In this document: piece after piece, positions 15,077-23,076 of the stretch
How positions within the stretch are numbered: the stretch's first letter is position 1
How the letters are laid out: every line of letters begins with the position of its first letter
Assembly (NCBI RefSeq): GCF_000514815.1
Contig: NZ_AZWQ01000017.1
Span: 1-64,000 of the forward strand
Direction of reading: 5' to 3'
Length of the DNA stretch: 64,000 nt
Source of the DNA: Salinispora fenicalii
GTDB lineage: Bacteria > Actinomycetota > Actinomycetes > Mycobacteriales > Micromonosporaceae
The notes under the pieces: model-generated
Told to the model about the DNA's origin: nothing
Seen by the model: the letters and a program-made list of their open reading frames with translations, nothing else
The model's database searches: none
Position numbers and translations under genes: made by a program

Positions 15077-16975
15077 ATGTACGTGTTGGGAATTGATCTG
15101 GGAACCACCTACACCGCCGCGGCGACGTGGCGGGAGGGGCGCGCGGAGATCGCCCCGCTGGGTACCCGAGCCGCCGTGATCCCGTCGGTAGTGCTGCTGC
15201 GCGACGACGAGACCTTCCTGGTCGGGGAGACCGCCAGCAGGCGCGGGCTGACCGAGCCACGCCGAGTGGCGCGGGAGTTCAAACGCAGGTTCGGCGACAC
15301 CACGCCGCTGCTGCTTGGCGGGGTACCGTACTCGCCAGAGGCGCTGATGGCCCGGCTACTTCGGTCGGTTGTCGATGACGTGGTCCAGCGCGAGGGCGAG
15401 CTGCCGGCCAGGATATGCCTGTCGCATCCGGCGAACTGGGGACCTTACAAGACCGACATGCTACGCCAGGCGGTGCAGCTGGCCAGCATCGAGCAGCCGG
15501 TCGAGTACACCACCGAGCCGATCGCCGCGGCTGTCTCGTACGCCCAGCAGGAACGAGTCGATCGGGGTGCCGCCCTGGCCGTGTACGACCTGGGTGGCGG
15601 CACGTTCGACGCGGCGGTGCTTCGGCACACCGGGGACGGGTTCGAGATCCTCGGCCAGCCCGAGGGAATCGAACGGCTCGGCGGTATCGACTTCGACGCG
15701 GCGGTGTTCGCTCACGTGGCGGACGCGATCGGCGGGAAGCTCGCGGAGCTGGACGACGACGACCCGACCGCGGTCGCGGCCGTGGCACGGTTGCGCGGCG
15801 AGTGCGTCGAGGCCAAGGAGGCACTTTCTGCTGACACCGACGTGTCCATCCCGGTGATGTTGCCGAACCTGTCCACCGAGGTCCGCCTGACCCGGGCCGA
15901 GCTGGAGGCGATGGTACGCCCGGCGCTCTTCGACTCCATTGAGGCGATGCGCCGGGCGCTGGTGTCGGCTGGAGTCACGTCAGATGACCTGCATTCGGTC
16001 CTGTTGGTCGGCGGCTCGTCCCGGATGCCGCTGGTCGCGCAGATGGTCGGCGCCGAGTTGGGCCGCCCGGTGGCGGTGGACACTCACCCGAAGCATGCGG
16101 TCGCGCTCGGCGCGGCCTGGCTCGCCGCGGGTGCGTTGGCCCGCGCGGCAGGCAGCCGGACGCCTACCCCCCGGCAGGCGTCAGCGCAGGTGCCCGCAAC
16201 GCCCTCTGCCACACCGACCGCAGCTGTCCATCGGGCCGACACCTCGGCGACGGCTGCCATCCCGAGGAACAGGGGCGCGGCGGCACCGCTGGTCCGCGGA
16301 GCGGCGGCCGTCAACGATGGCCGAAGTGGCCGAACCCGGCATTCCGACACCGACCGACCCTCGAACACGAAGAAGCTGTCGGCCAGCCCGAGTCGGTCCC
16401 GGTCGCTGACCATCGGCGCCGCGGCCCTCGCCCTGGTGCTGGCACTTGCCGGCGCCGGATACGCGATGTTCGGCCACAACGATGCCCCTCCGACGGATCG
16501 GGGTGCGGCGGTGGCGGCAGTGGCGACAGGTACCCCCAGCGAGGCGGCGCCCCCCGCGGACGAGCAGTGCACCGAGACGATTCGTGCCAACAAACGGTGG
16601 GCGTGTCTGACCGCAGCGGTCTTCGACGGTTCCGCCCTCACTCTCCAGGGCGATGTCGGTGTCCCGGAGGGCACAGCCCTAGACGTCAACGGCGGGTTCC
16701 ATCTGCACATCTTCGGCAGCGATGGCGTTAGCCCGGACCCCGCTATCATGGGTGCCCACGCCACCGACCAGGAGCAGTGGTACGTCGAGGACAAGCTTCC
16801 GTCCGTCGCCACGTGGGGCGATGGCCGGTGGAAAGCGATCGCTTCCTACGCACCTCCTGGTCAGACACTGCCAGACAAGGTGTGTGTGCGGATCGCGGTT
16901 GATTGGCACGGGTTGGTCAAGGACACCAACGGCGGGTACGAGACGGGAAACTGCGCACCGATCACCGAAGGTTGA
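15077..16975 (+). CDS. Membrane-anchored Hsp70-family ATPase with external domain
   Basis: 632 aa. Residues 1-370 are an actin-fold Hsp70 ATPase: VLGIDLGTTYTAAA (phosphate 1), YDLGGGTFDAAVL (phosphate 2), LLVGGSSRMPLVAQMV (adenosine). There is no DnaK substrate-binding domain; instead comes a Pro/Thr-rich linker, one membrane helix at about 443-463 (LTIGAAALALVLALAGAGYA) and a 170-residue external domain with three Cys. An inside ATPase linked to an outside sensor suggests transmission of envelope state. Co-oriented and nearly contiguous with the LuxR gene. Confidence 0.85.
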   Translation: MYVLGIDLGTTYTAAATWREGRAEIAPLGTRAAVIPSVVLLRDDETFLVGETASRRGLTEPRRVAREFKRRFGDTTPLLLGGVPYSPEALMARLLRSVVDDVVQREGELPARICLSHPANWGPYKTDMLRQAVQLASIEQPVEYTTEPIAAAVSYAQQERVDRGAALAVYDLGGGTFDAAVLRHTGDGFEILGQPEGIERLGGIDFDAAVFAHVADAIGGKLAELDDDDPTAVAAVARLRGECVEAKEALSADTDVSIPVMLPNLSTEVRLTRAELEAMVRPALFDSIEAMRRALVSAGVTSDDLHSVLLVGGSSRMPLVAQMVGAELGRPVAVDTHPKHAVALGAAWLAAGALARAAGSRTPTPRQASAQVPATPSATPTAAVHRADTSATAAIPRNRGAAAPLVRGAAAVNDGRSGRTRHSDTDRPSNTKKLSASPSRSRSLTIGAAALALVLALAGAGYAMFGHNDAPPTDRGAAVAAVATGTPSEAAPPADEQCTETIRANKRWACLTAAVFDGSALTLQGDVGVPEGTALDVNGGFHLHIFGSDGVSPDPAIMGAHATDQEQWYVEDKLPSVATWGDGRWKAIASYAPPGQTLPDKVCVRIAVDWHGLVKDTNGGYETGNCAPITEG

Positions 16976-16998
16976 GACGGGTGCAGACCCAAGGTCAG

Positions 16999-19419
16999 AT
17001 GACCACGCCCGGCGCCGATGCCACGACCGTGGTCGTGGGTGTCGACGGTGCCGGACGGAGTCGACGGCTTCGTGATCTCGCCGCCGCACTCGACCGTCCG
17101 GTGCGCTGGGTGACGCTGCCCAGCAGCGATGCGGATCTCGACCTGGTACTGACCGACGCCCGGGCTGCGGGCGCCGTGGTGATCGTCGACGATGCTCACC
17201 ACGGGCAACCGTCCAGCTGGCGTGCCCTGGCCGAGGCCACGCGCGCTGGCCAGGCGATGCTGATCGCACGGCGGCCGGTGATCCGCGCCGCGGAGCTGGC
17301 CGACCTGGACCAGGTCGTCGCGGCGGCCGGCACGGTCGACCAGCTCGGGCCGTTGGACGCCGCCGGTGTCGCCGCGGTCGTCACCGAGGCGGGCGTACTT
17401 GAGCCCGACGAGGACACGATCGAGGATATCCGCACCGCATCGGGTGGGATGGCCGCGGTAGCCGCTTCCCTCGCCACCGCGACGTCCAGGGGCTCGGTCG
17501 CCACCGCGACATTCAGGGGCTCGGTCGCCACCGCGACGTCCAGGGGTCTGGTCCCCGCCGCACTGCGGGCCCGGGTACAGCGCCGCCTCGCGGGCCTTCC
17601 CGCCGACGGCACGGCGGTGACACAGGTGCTTGCACTCCTGCTGGACGTCCCGGACTCCGTGGTTGCCCGGGCTGCCGGGGTGACCGTGGCGACGGTCGCG
17701 GATACCAGCAACGTCCTACAGGAACGTGGCATGATCGCGCCCGGTTCGGCTTCGCTGATTCCGGCCGTCGCCGCGGCGATCCTGACCGACCTACCAGTGG
17801 TGGTGCGCCGGCAGCTGCAGGACCGGGTGGCCACCGCCCTCCTGGACTCGGGCGCTGACCCGCTGCTGGCCGCAGTCCAGCTGCGGCGGGCACGTGTCCG
17901 GACACCCACGGCAGCGGTCGCCTACACGCATGCCGCTGATCACCTGCGATTTCGCGATCCCGATGCCGCGGTTTCCTGGTACGACGCCGCGGTCGAGGCG
18001 GGCGCACAGCCGGCGGCTGTGGACCTGGGCCGGGCTGAGGCGGCCACCCAACTCGGGACACCGGTGGACCTGACCGGCATCAGTGGTGATCCGGCACGGT
18101 TGGCCATCGTGGGGGCCGCGATCGCCGCGCAACAGGGACGATGGGACAGAGCAGCAGAGGCACTGGCCGACGCCGACCAGCCAGGTGCGGCCCTGGCCGC
18201 CGTGGCCTGGGCCGCGACTGGGCAACCCGAACGTGCTGGTCATGCCGCCCGTCGTGCCCGCGCCGAGCCCGGCGGAGGGACGCCGGAGGCCCTCGCCCGG
18301 CTGGCCGAGGCCACGGCGGGCCTCGCCGAGCCGGAGGCCATGTTGCCCCTGCTGATCGAGTCTGCCGAGGCCGCGCAGCGCACGCCACCCGACGTCGTGT
18401 TGCCCGACTCGCCGCACGCGCTCGGCGCCCTCGTCGCCGGGCTGACCGGTGATGTTTCCACCGCAGAACGACTGCTCCTCGCCGGGTTGGCCGCGGGCGT
18501 CGGTGGCCCGGTGACCGCCCGCCGACATCAACTGCTCCTGGCGTTCACTCGGATGCGCGCCGGCCGCTACGACACTGCGGCTGCGGAGCTGGCGCCAGGG
18601 TCGGATCCAACTGCCCGGGACCAACTGCTCGCCGCCGCGCTCGCGGCGGGGATGGCCCGCCGCAGTGGTGACGTGGCGCGAATGCGCGAGGCATGGAACG
18701 GGGTGGAGACGCAGCTGGCCCGACGCGCGGTGGACCTTTTCGCGATCGAGGTCCTGGAGGAGCTTGTGGTGACGGCGGCGCGGCTGCGCCGTATGGTGCG
18801 AGCTCAACCCGTGATGGACGTACTCGACGGTCTTGTCGCACGCGCCGGGGATCCGCCGACGTGGGTCGTCGCGGTGGGCTGGATTCGGGTTCAGGTCGCC
18901 GTCGCCCTCGAGGATGCGGCTACGGCCGCCACGCTGGCCGGTGAGCTGGCCACGGCAGCGACCCTCGCCGGGCCACGCCAGCGTGCGCAGGGCGCCGCCG
19001 CACTGGCCTGGGCCGATGTGCTTGCGGGAAAGGTGGACGTCGACGACGTCTGTTCGGTCGCTGGGGACTTGGCGACCAACCAGCTGCCCTGGGATGCCTC
19101 ACGGCTGGTGGGCCAGGCGGCGATTCGCACCACGGATGCGACGGCGGCACGGCGACTGTTGGAGCACGCGCGGGGCTTGTCTGCCGCGGAGGTCGGTGGA
19201 GGCGAGCAGCGCGGGCGGGCTGGGGTGCTGTCCGAACGCGAGATCGCGGTCGGCCGCATGGTGCTCGAGGGGCGCACCCAACGGGAGATCGGATCCCAAC
19301 TGTACCTGTCGCCGAAGACTGTCGAACACCACGTGGCGCGGATGCGGACCAAACTGGACGTGTCCAGCCGCGCCGAGTTTCTCGCCGCCCTGCGGGAACA
19401 CCCAGGGATTGTCGACTGA
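16999..19419 (+). CDS. Large LuxR-family regulator of the ini-like cluster
   Basis: 806 aa from ATG 16999 (AAGG upstream; an in-frame GTG at 16981 is possible). The C-terminus is a LuxR HTH: LSEREIAVGRMVLEGRTQRE, then LYLSPKTVEHHVARMRTKL. The N-terminal NTPase-like region has GVDGAGRSRRL where a Walker A motif would have GK[ST], and a VVIVDDAHH Walker B-like strand, so nucleotide binding may be lost. The middle is TPR-like helical. It lies 161 bp upstream of the iniB-like gene, which it probably regulates, as large LuxR proteins have been linked to iniBAC in mycobacteria. Confidence 0.8.
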   Translation: MTTPGADATTVVVGVDGAGRSRRLRDLAAALDRPVRWVTLPSSDADLDLVLTDARAAGAVVIVDDAHHGQPSSWRALAEATRAGQAMLIARRPVIRAAELADLDQVVAAAGTVDQLGPLDAAGVAAVVTEAGVLEPDEDTIEDIRTASGGMAAVAASLATATSRGSVATATFRGSVATATSRGLVPAALRARVQRRLAGLPADGTAVTQVLALLLDVPDSVVARAAGVTVATVADTSNVLQERGMIAPGSASLIPAVAAAILTDLPVVVRRQLQDRVATALLDSGADPLLAAVQLRRARVRTPTAAVAYTHAADHLRFRDPDAAVSWYDAAVEAGAQPAAVDLGRAEAATQLGTPVDLTGISGDPARLAIVGAAIAAQQGRWDRAAEALADADQPGAALAAVAWAATGQPERAGHAARRARAEPGGGTPEALARLAEATAGLAEPEAMLPLLIESAEAAQRTPPDVVLPDSPHALGALVAGLTGDVSTAERLLLAGLAAGVGGPVTARRHQLLLAFTRMRAGRYDTAAAELAPGSDPTARDQLLAAALAAGMARRSGDVARMREAWNGVETQLARRAVDLFAIEVLEELVVTAARLRRMVRAQPVMDVLDGLVARAGDPPTWVVAVGWIRVQVAVALEDAATAATLAGELATAATLAGPRQRAQGAAALAWADVLAGKVDVDDVCSVAGDLATNQLPWDASRLVGQAAIRTTDATAARRLLEHARGLSAAEVGGGEQRGRAGVLSEREIAVGRMVLEGRTQREIGSQLYLSPKTVEHHVARMRTKLDVSSRAEFLAALREHPGIVD
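17473..17553 (+). repeat. Three tandem copies of a 27-bp in-frame repeat
   Basis: GCCACCGCGAC.TCCAGGGG-like units at 17473, 17500 and 17527 encode ATATSRGSV, ATATFRGSV and ATATSRGLV inside the LuxR regulator. The period is a multiple of three, so copy number could change without breaking the frame. Confidence 0.8.
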
Positions 19420-19538
19420 GCGACAACCGTGCCTGTCGGCGGTTCAGCCGGCTGGGGCAGCAGCCCCTATTGCCAGGGCGGGCCCGCGGGGGTTTCCCCG
19501 ATGCCACCGTCGGGGCTCCAGCGGCACTGTAGGGCTAT

Positions 19539-19562
19539 GCCGGGGCCGACCAAGGCCCCGGC
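19539..19562 (+). promoter_or_regulatory. Hairpin in the leader of the iniB-like gene
   Basis: GCCGGGGCC, a six-base loop and GGCCCCGGC form a perfect 9-bp stem ending 18 bases before the ATG at 19581, directly upstream of the ribosome binding site AGGGAG. A TAGGGCT element just before it (about 19530) could be a -10 box. It may act as an attenuator or protect the mRNA; its role is inferred. Confidence 0.5.
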
Positions 19563-19580
19563 CAGACAGGGAGAAAAACG

Positions 19581-20615
19581 ATGAGTATTGATGTCAGTGA
19601 ACTCTTTCGGGGCTTCTTTTCCAGGGTCTTCAGCGACCGCGAAGTCGCGGAGAACTTCGTGGCTGACCCGGAGGGCGTGCTCACCGCCGAGGGCATCACC
19701 GACGCCGACCTCTCAGGTGTCAACGTCGCCCAGGTCGCCGCGGTCGTCGCTCAGGAGTCTGCGCTACCACCGGAAACCAAGGACGCGGTTGCGCAGGTCG
19801 CCGCCACTGGTGGCGGGGGCGGTGGAGAGCAGGACTCGGGCGACGGCGGGCCTGCGGCGGATGGTGGGCAGCCGCCGCTGGAACAGATCGTGCAGACCGT
19901 CACCGAGCTGGTCACCGTCGTGCACCAGGACATCGACCAGTCGACGAGCTTCTTCGACCAGTCGACAACCATCGACAACTCAGTGGACGTGGACGTGGAC
20001 GGCGCCAATGCAAGTGTCGTCACCACGGGTGACGGCAATGTCGTCAACACAGGTGAGGGCGACGTCAATGCGGCCACGGGTGACGGCTCCCAGGCCATCG
20101 GCGGCGACATCGACGGTCAGGCCAACACCGGCGACGGAGCCGTTCTCGCCGACGATGACGTGGAAAACGTCAACACGGGCGAAAACAGCGGGGTCGTCGG
20201 CGATGGCGACAATACCTTCGGCGACGGCAATGTCGACTTTGGCGAAGGCAACGACCTCGCGAACCTGAACTTCGGTTCGGGCGTTCAGGACCAGTCATCC
20301 AACTCGATCGACAACTCGATCAACAACTCCGATCTGTCGCAGAACAGCTCCATCGACAACTCCAACAACGAACAGTCGATCGAAAACGACATCACCACCG
20401 ATATCGACAACTCGGTCAACGACTCGAACAACGAGGATTCCTTCAACTCGATCGAGGCCGAATTCAACGAGGACAACTCGATCGACGCCGACCTCAATAA
20501 CGTCGCCAACAGCTTCGATACTGAACTCGACACGACGCCTGTCCCGGGGCTCACCCCCCAGGGTGAGTTCGCCCGCAACGCCGACAACAGCGCTGACGAG
20601 CCAGCGGCTCTCTGA
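19581..20615 (+). CDS. IniB-like repetitive protein
   Basis: 344 aa. Residues 1-65 form an IniB N-terminal domain (DVSELFRGFFSRVFSDREVA, NFVADPEGVLTAEGITDADL). The rest is extremely low in complexity: Gly/Asp-rich turns (GDGNVVNTGEGDVNAATGDG) then Asn/Ser/Asp repeats (NSIDNSINNSDLSQ, SSIDNSNNEQS). No signal peptide or membrane helix. The repeats resemble solenoid or disordered scaffolds. In mycobacteria the equivalent gene is the first of iniBAC; here it follows the regulator. Strong leader hairpin and ribosome binding site. Confidence 0.82.
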   Translation: MSIDVSELFRGFFSRVFSDREVAENFVADPEGVLTAEGITDADLSGVNVAQVAAVVAQESALPPETKDAVAQVAATGGGGGGEQDSGDGGPAADGGQPPLEQIVQTVTELVTVVHQDIDQSTSFFDQSTTIDNSVDVDVDGANASVVTTGDGNVVNTGEGDVNAATGDGSQAIGGDIDGQANTGDGAVLADDDVENVNTGENSGVVGDGDNTFGDGNVDFGEGNDLANLNFGSGVQDQSSNSIDNSINNSDLSQNSSIDNSNNEQSIENDITTDIDNSVNDSNNEDSFNSIEAEFNEDNSIDADLNNVANSFDTELDTTPVPGLTPQGEFARNADNSADEPAAL

Positions 20616-20862
20616 GGTGGGCATGCGACTGGTGAGGTCCCCGACGGTCCGCCCAGTAGGGGACTCCGTCAGTTGCGTGTCTCGCGGGCCGGCCTGCCTC
20701 TGCCCCGTTGCCTGACATCGACGGGGACGGTCGACCGAATCCGGTCCTGAACCGCGCTCACCGAAGGCGTGTCCCTTGGCGAACACGAGGGCACGGGCCT
20801 TGCGGACAACCTCGCCGACCGGCCCCTACCGTCCAGCCACGTGCTGGCGACAGCGGGGCCGG

Positions 20863-21438
20863 CTACGTGTCGCCTGCTGACAGGCGATCGAGAAGGTCGG
20901 CTCCCGCCGTCCGGGATCGTTCGACGCGGCGGGCGTAGGCCAGCACCTCCGGACTGGTGCCGGCCTCCGTGTGTGAGCGGGCGAGTTCCGCCGCGGCGCG
21001 GTGGTGGGTGCCGAGCAGCTCGCAGAGCACGGCGTCGACCGCCCCCTCGGGCGTACCGCGCAGCCGGGCCACTCCCCCGTCGGCGGCCGCCCGGCCGTCA
21101 CCCTGCGCGGGTGCGGTCACGGCGGGGGCCGAGTCAACGGCCTGCAGCCAGGCACGTGCCATCACGTGTTCGTCGAACTCGGTCGCCTTGACCGCGCCGA
21201 CCAGGATCTTGATCTCCGGATCGTCGATCCGGTCCTGCACCGATCGCGCGATCTCGACACTCTGTTCGGTGTGTGCCGCCATCGCCTGCAGAAACCGGAT
21301 GTCGGCCTCGTTCATGGAGGTGGCGGCGGGCACCTCGTCACCGACCTCCGCCCGGATGTCGCGGCGTTCTGCCGTCCCGGCGCAGCCCGCCAGCAGCGCG
21401 GCGGTGGCAAGCAGGGCGACCAGTAGCAGCCGTCGCAC
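20863..21438 (-). CDS. DUF305-domain lipoprotein
   Basis: 191 aa. The signal peptide LLLVALLATAALLAGC ends in a lipobox Cys. DIRFLQAMAAHTEQSVEIAR and LLGTHHRAAAELARSHTEAG are two halves of a DUF305/CopM-like four-helix ferritin-type fold; the first half has HT where HH is usual, the second keeps HH. Such proteins bind metals (copper in CopM) at the cell surface. Starts at GTG 21438 and stands alone. Confidence 0.75.
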   Translation of the reverse strand: MRRLLLVALLATAALLAGCAGTAERRDIRAEVGDEVPAATSMNEADIRFLQAMAAHTEQSVEIARSVQDRIDDPEIKILVGAVKATEFDEHVMARAWLQAVDSAPAVTAPAQGDGRAAADGGVARLRGTPEGAVDAVLCELLGTHHRAAAELARSHTEAGTSPEVLAYARRVERSRTAGADLLDRLSAGDT

Positions 21439-21532
21439 GGCCTACTCCCTTCGGGTCACGGGGCGCCGACTCGCGGTCGGCCCGCACCGACCGGGTGTCC
21501 CCACCACGGCCGGTGCGGCCACGCCCGTTCGC

Positions 21533-22585
21533 TCAGATTCGGATCCACAGCGACGGCACATGCGGCGGCTCCCACCCGGGTGTCGCGGTGTGCGCCTGCC
21601 GAGCCCGGTAGCTCACCCCGTCGTACGTCACCTCGTCACCGATCTGGTAGGCGACGCCAACCGCCCAACCGTCGCCGGGTGCCGGGTCGCCGGTCGCGGG
21701 TGGTGGTGTCACGGCAGTCCAGAGCGCTGGTACGCGCGGCGGCTCCCACCCGGGTGTCGCGGTGTGCGCCTGCCGAGCCCGGTAGCTCACCCCGTCGTAC
21801 GTCACCTCGTCACCGATCTGGTACGCGACGCCAACCTGCCAGCTTTCCGGCGCGGGAGTCCCGGTCGAGGTCGGAGACGGCGTGCCGGTCGGGGTCGGTG
21901 ACGCGGTGCCCGTTGGTGACGCGGTCGGCGTCGGCGAGGCGGTGCCCGTCGGTGACGCGGTCGGCGTCGGCGAGGCGGTGCCCGTCGGTGACGCGGTCGG
22001 CGTCGGCGAGGCGGTGCCCGTCGGTGACGCGGTCGGCGTCGGCGAGGCGGTGCCCGTCGGCGTCGGCGAAGGGCTGCCGTCGATATTCACGTCGATGCAG
22101 GAATAGAACGCCATGGGGGTGTCGGCGATGTTCCATACCGCGAGAACCTTCTGCCGGCCCACGTGGTCGCCCAGGTCGACCGTGTGCGAGAGCGTGGACG
22201 GCGGCTGCACTCCACCACCGTCGAAGGTGGCCAACAGCTCGTCGCCGATGAAGTATTCCCAGTTACTGGTCTTGTGCGGCGCGGTCTTGATCCAGTCGAA
22301 GGTGACCGACCGGCCGACCGTGGCCGCGGGCCAGGCCCGGCTCTCGTCGTCGAGCACGGCGAACTCGGAGATGCCGCCGCTGCAGCTCGTCAGGCCCTTT
22401 GGTCCTTCGACGCTCTGCGGCTCGAACGCGATGGGCCCACAGTCGGGTACCGAACCCTGCGCGCAGAGCGCCTGACGGCTGGGCGGTCCCGAAACGTAGC
22501 CATGCGCCTGGGCGGGCGCGGCGACGGCCATCGTGGCCGTGACTGCTCCCATCGTCATCAATGGCAGGGCAAAGCGCTTTCGCAT
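21533..22585 (-). CDS. AA10 lytic polysaccharide monooxygenase with two chitin-binding modules
   Basis: 350 aa from ATG 22585 (GAGGGAG upstream). The signal peptide ends AQA, leaving His28 as the mature N-terminus (HGYVSGPPSRQALC), the first histidine-brace ligand; the second is in KTAPHKTSNWEYFI. The C-terminal part of the catalytic domain has WNIADTPMAFYSCIDVNI. A long PT-rich linker leads to two near-identical CBM5/12-type domains (WQVGVAYQIGDEVTYDGVSY ... HTATPGWEPP). It should oxidatively cleave chitin outside the cell using copper. Confidence 0.92.
   Translation of the reverse strand: MRKRFALPLMTMGAVTATMAVAAPAQAHGYVSGPPSRQALCAQGSVPDCGPIAFEPQSVEGPKGLTSCSGGISEFAVLDDESRAWPAATVGRSVTFDWIKTAPHKTSNWEYFIGDELLATFDGGGVQPPSTLSHTVDLGDHVGRQKVLAVWNIADTPMAFYSCIDVNIDGSPSPTPTGTASPTPTASPTGTASPTPTASPTGTASPTPTASPTGTASPTPTASPTGTASPTPTGTPSPTSTGTPAPESWQVGVAYQIGDEVTYDGVSYRARQAHTATPGWEPPRVPALWTAVTPPPATGDPAPGDGWAVGVAYQIGDEVTYDGVSYRARQAHTATPGWEPPHVPSLWIRI
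21918..22061. repeat. Four tandem 36-bp units coding the LPMO linker
   Basis: Exact or near-exact 36-bp units beginning at 21918, 21954, 21990 and 22026 encode repeats of TASPTPTASPTG. The unit is a multiple of three, so slippage would change linker length only. Confidence 0.85.
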
Positions 22586-23076
22586 TGGTACAACTCCCTC
22601 GGACACCTTCGACTCCGAAGGGCGCCACGCTAGCCATAGGAAGCCTGAACAGCAATAACAGCCGAGTTCTTCCGGCTTCTCTGATACCGGATCAGATCAC
22701 ATGTCTGCTTTTTCGACACGCCTGATTCGTCGGCCGGGATGCGCGGACAACACCGGATGCACGGTTTTCCGTACGCCGAGGTAGATCGATGGCTTGCGCA
22801 TTTGACAGCCCGAGCCCGTCCGGACCGACTGACCGCGGCAGGCCCGTCCACGGTGATGATCATCACGGTGGACCGACTCTCCCCTCACCGAAGGGTAGGG
22901 TTCGACCCCGGTCGTCGAGGTGCGGCTGCTGGCCCCTCACGGCCACCACCGGGCAACGTTGCCTGGAATGGTCCGGATTGTCCGACCGGAAATGCTGTGT
23001 ACAAGCTTCGCCATGTCCCGAGCGGGATCCGGTGACACGTGTGCGCCCCCGCGCACACCCGAGTGGAAACGGCTGT
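22586..23076. other. Divergent intergenic region between LPMO and SulP genes
   Basis: No gene is seen in these 490 bases. The main structure is the 26-bp palindrome at 22847-22872, with an AT-richer stretch around 22650-22700 next to the LPMO gene that could hold its promoter. Confidence 0.5.
22847..22872. promoter_or_regulatory. Near-perfect 26-bp palindrome, candidate operator
   Basis: The core GTGATGATCATCAC (22853-22866) is a perfect palindrome extended by TCCAC/GTGGA arms, with a single mismatched pair over 26 bp. It lies between two divergent genes, the LPMO and SulP. It could be the site of the MerR-type regulator encoded at 24576 or of a chitin-response repressor; which one is not known. 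Confidence 0.5.

Noticed and set aside
20637..20664. Terminator after the IniB-like gene
   Set aside because: Only a 6-bp stem with a 16-base loop and no U-tract; too weak to call.
21918..22061. Possible CRISPR-like array because of regular 36-bp units
   Set aside because: The units are directly tandem without spacers and encode a Pro/Thr linker in frame.
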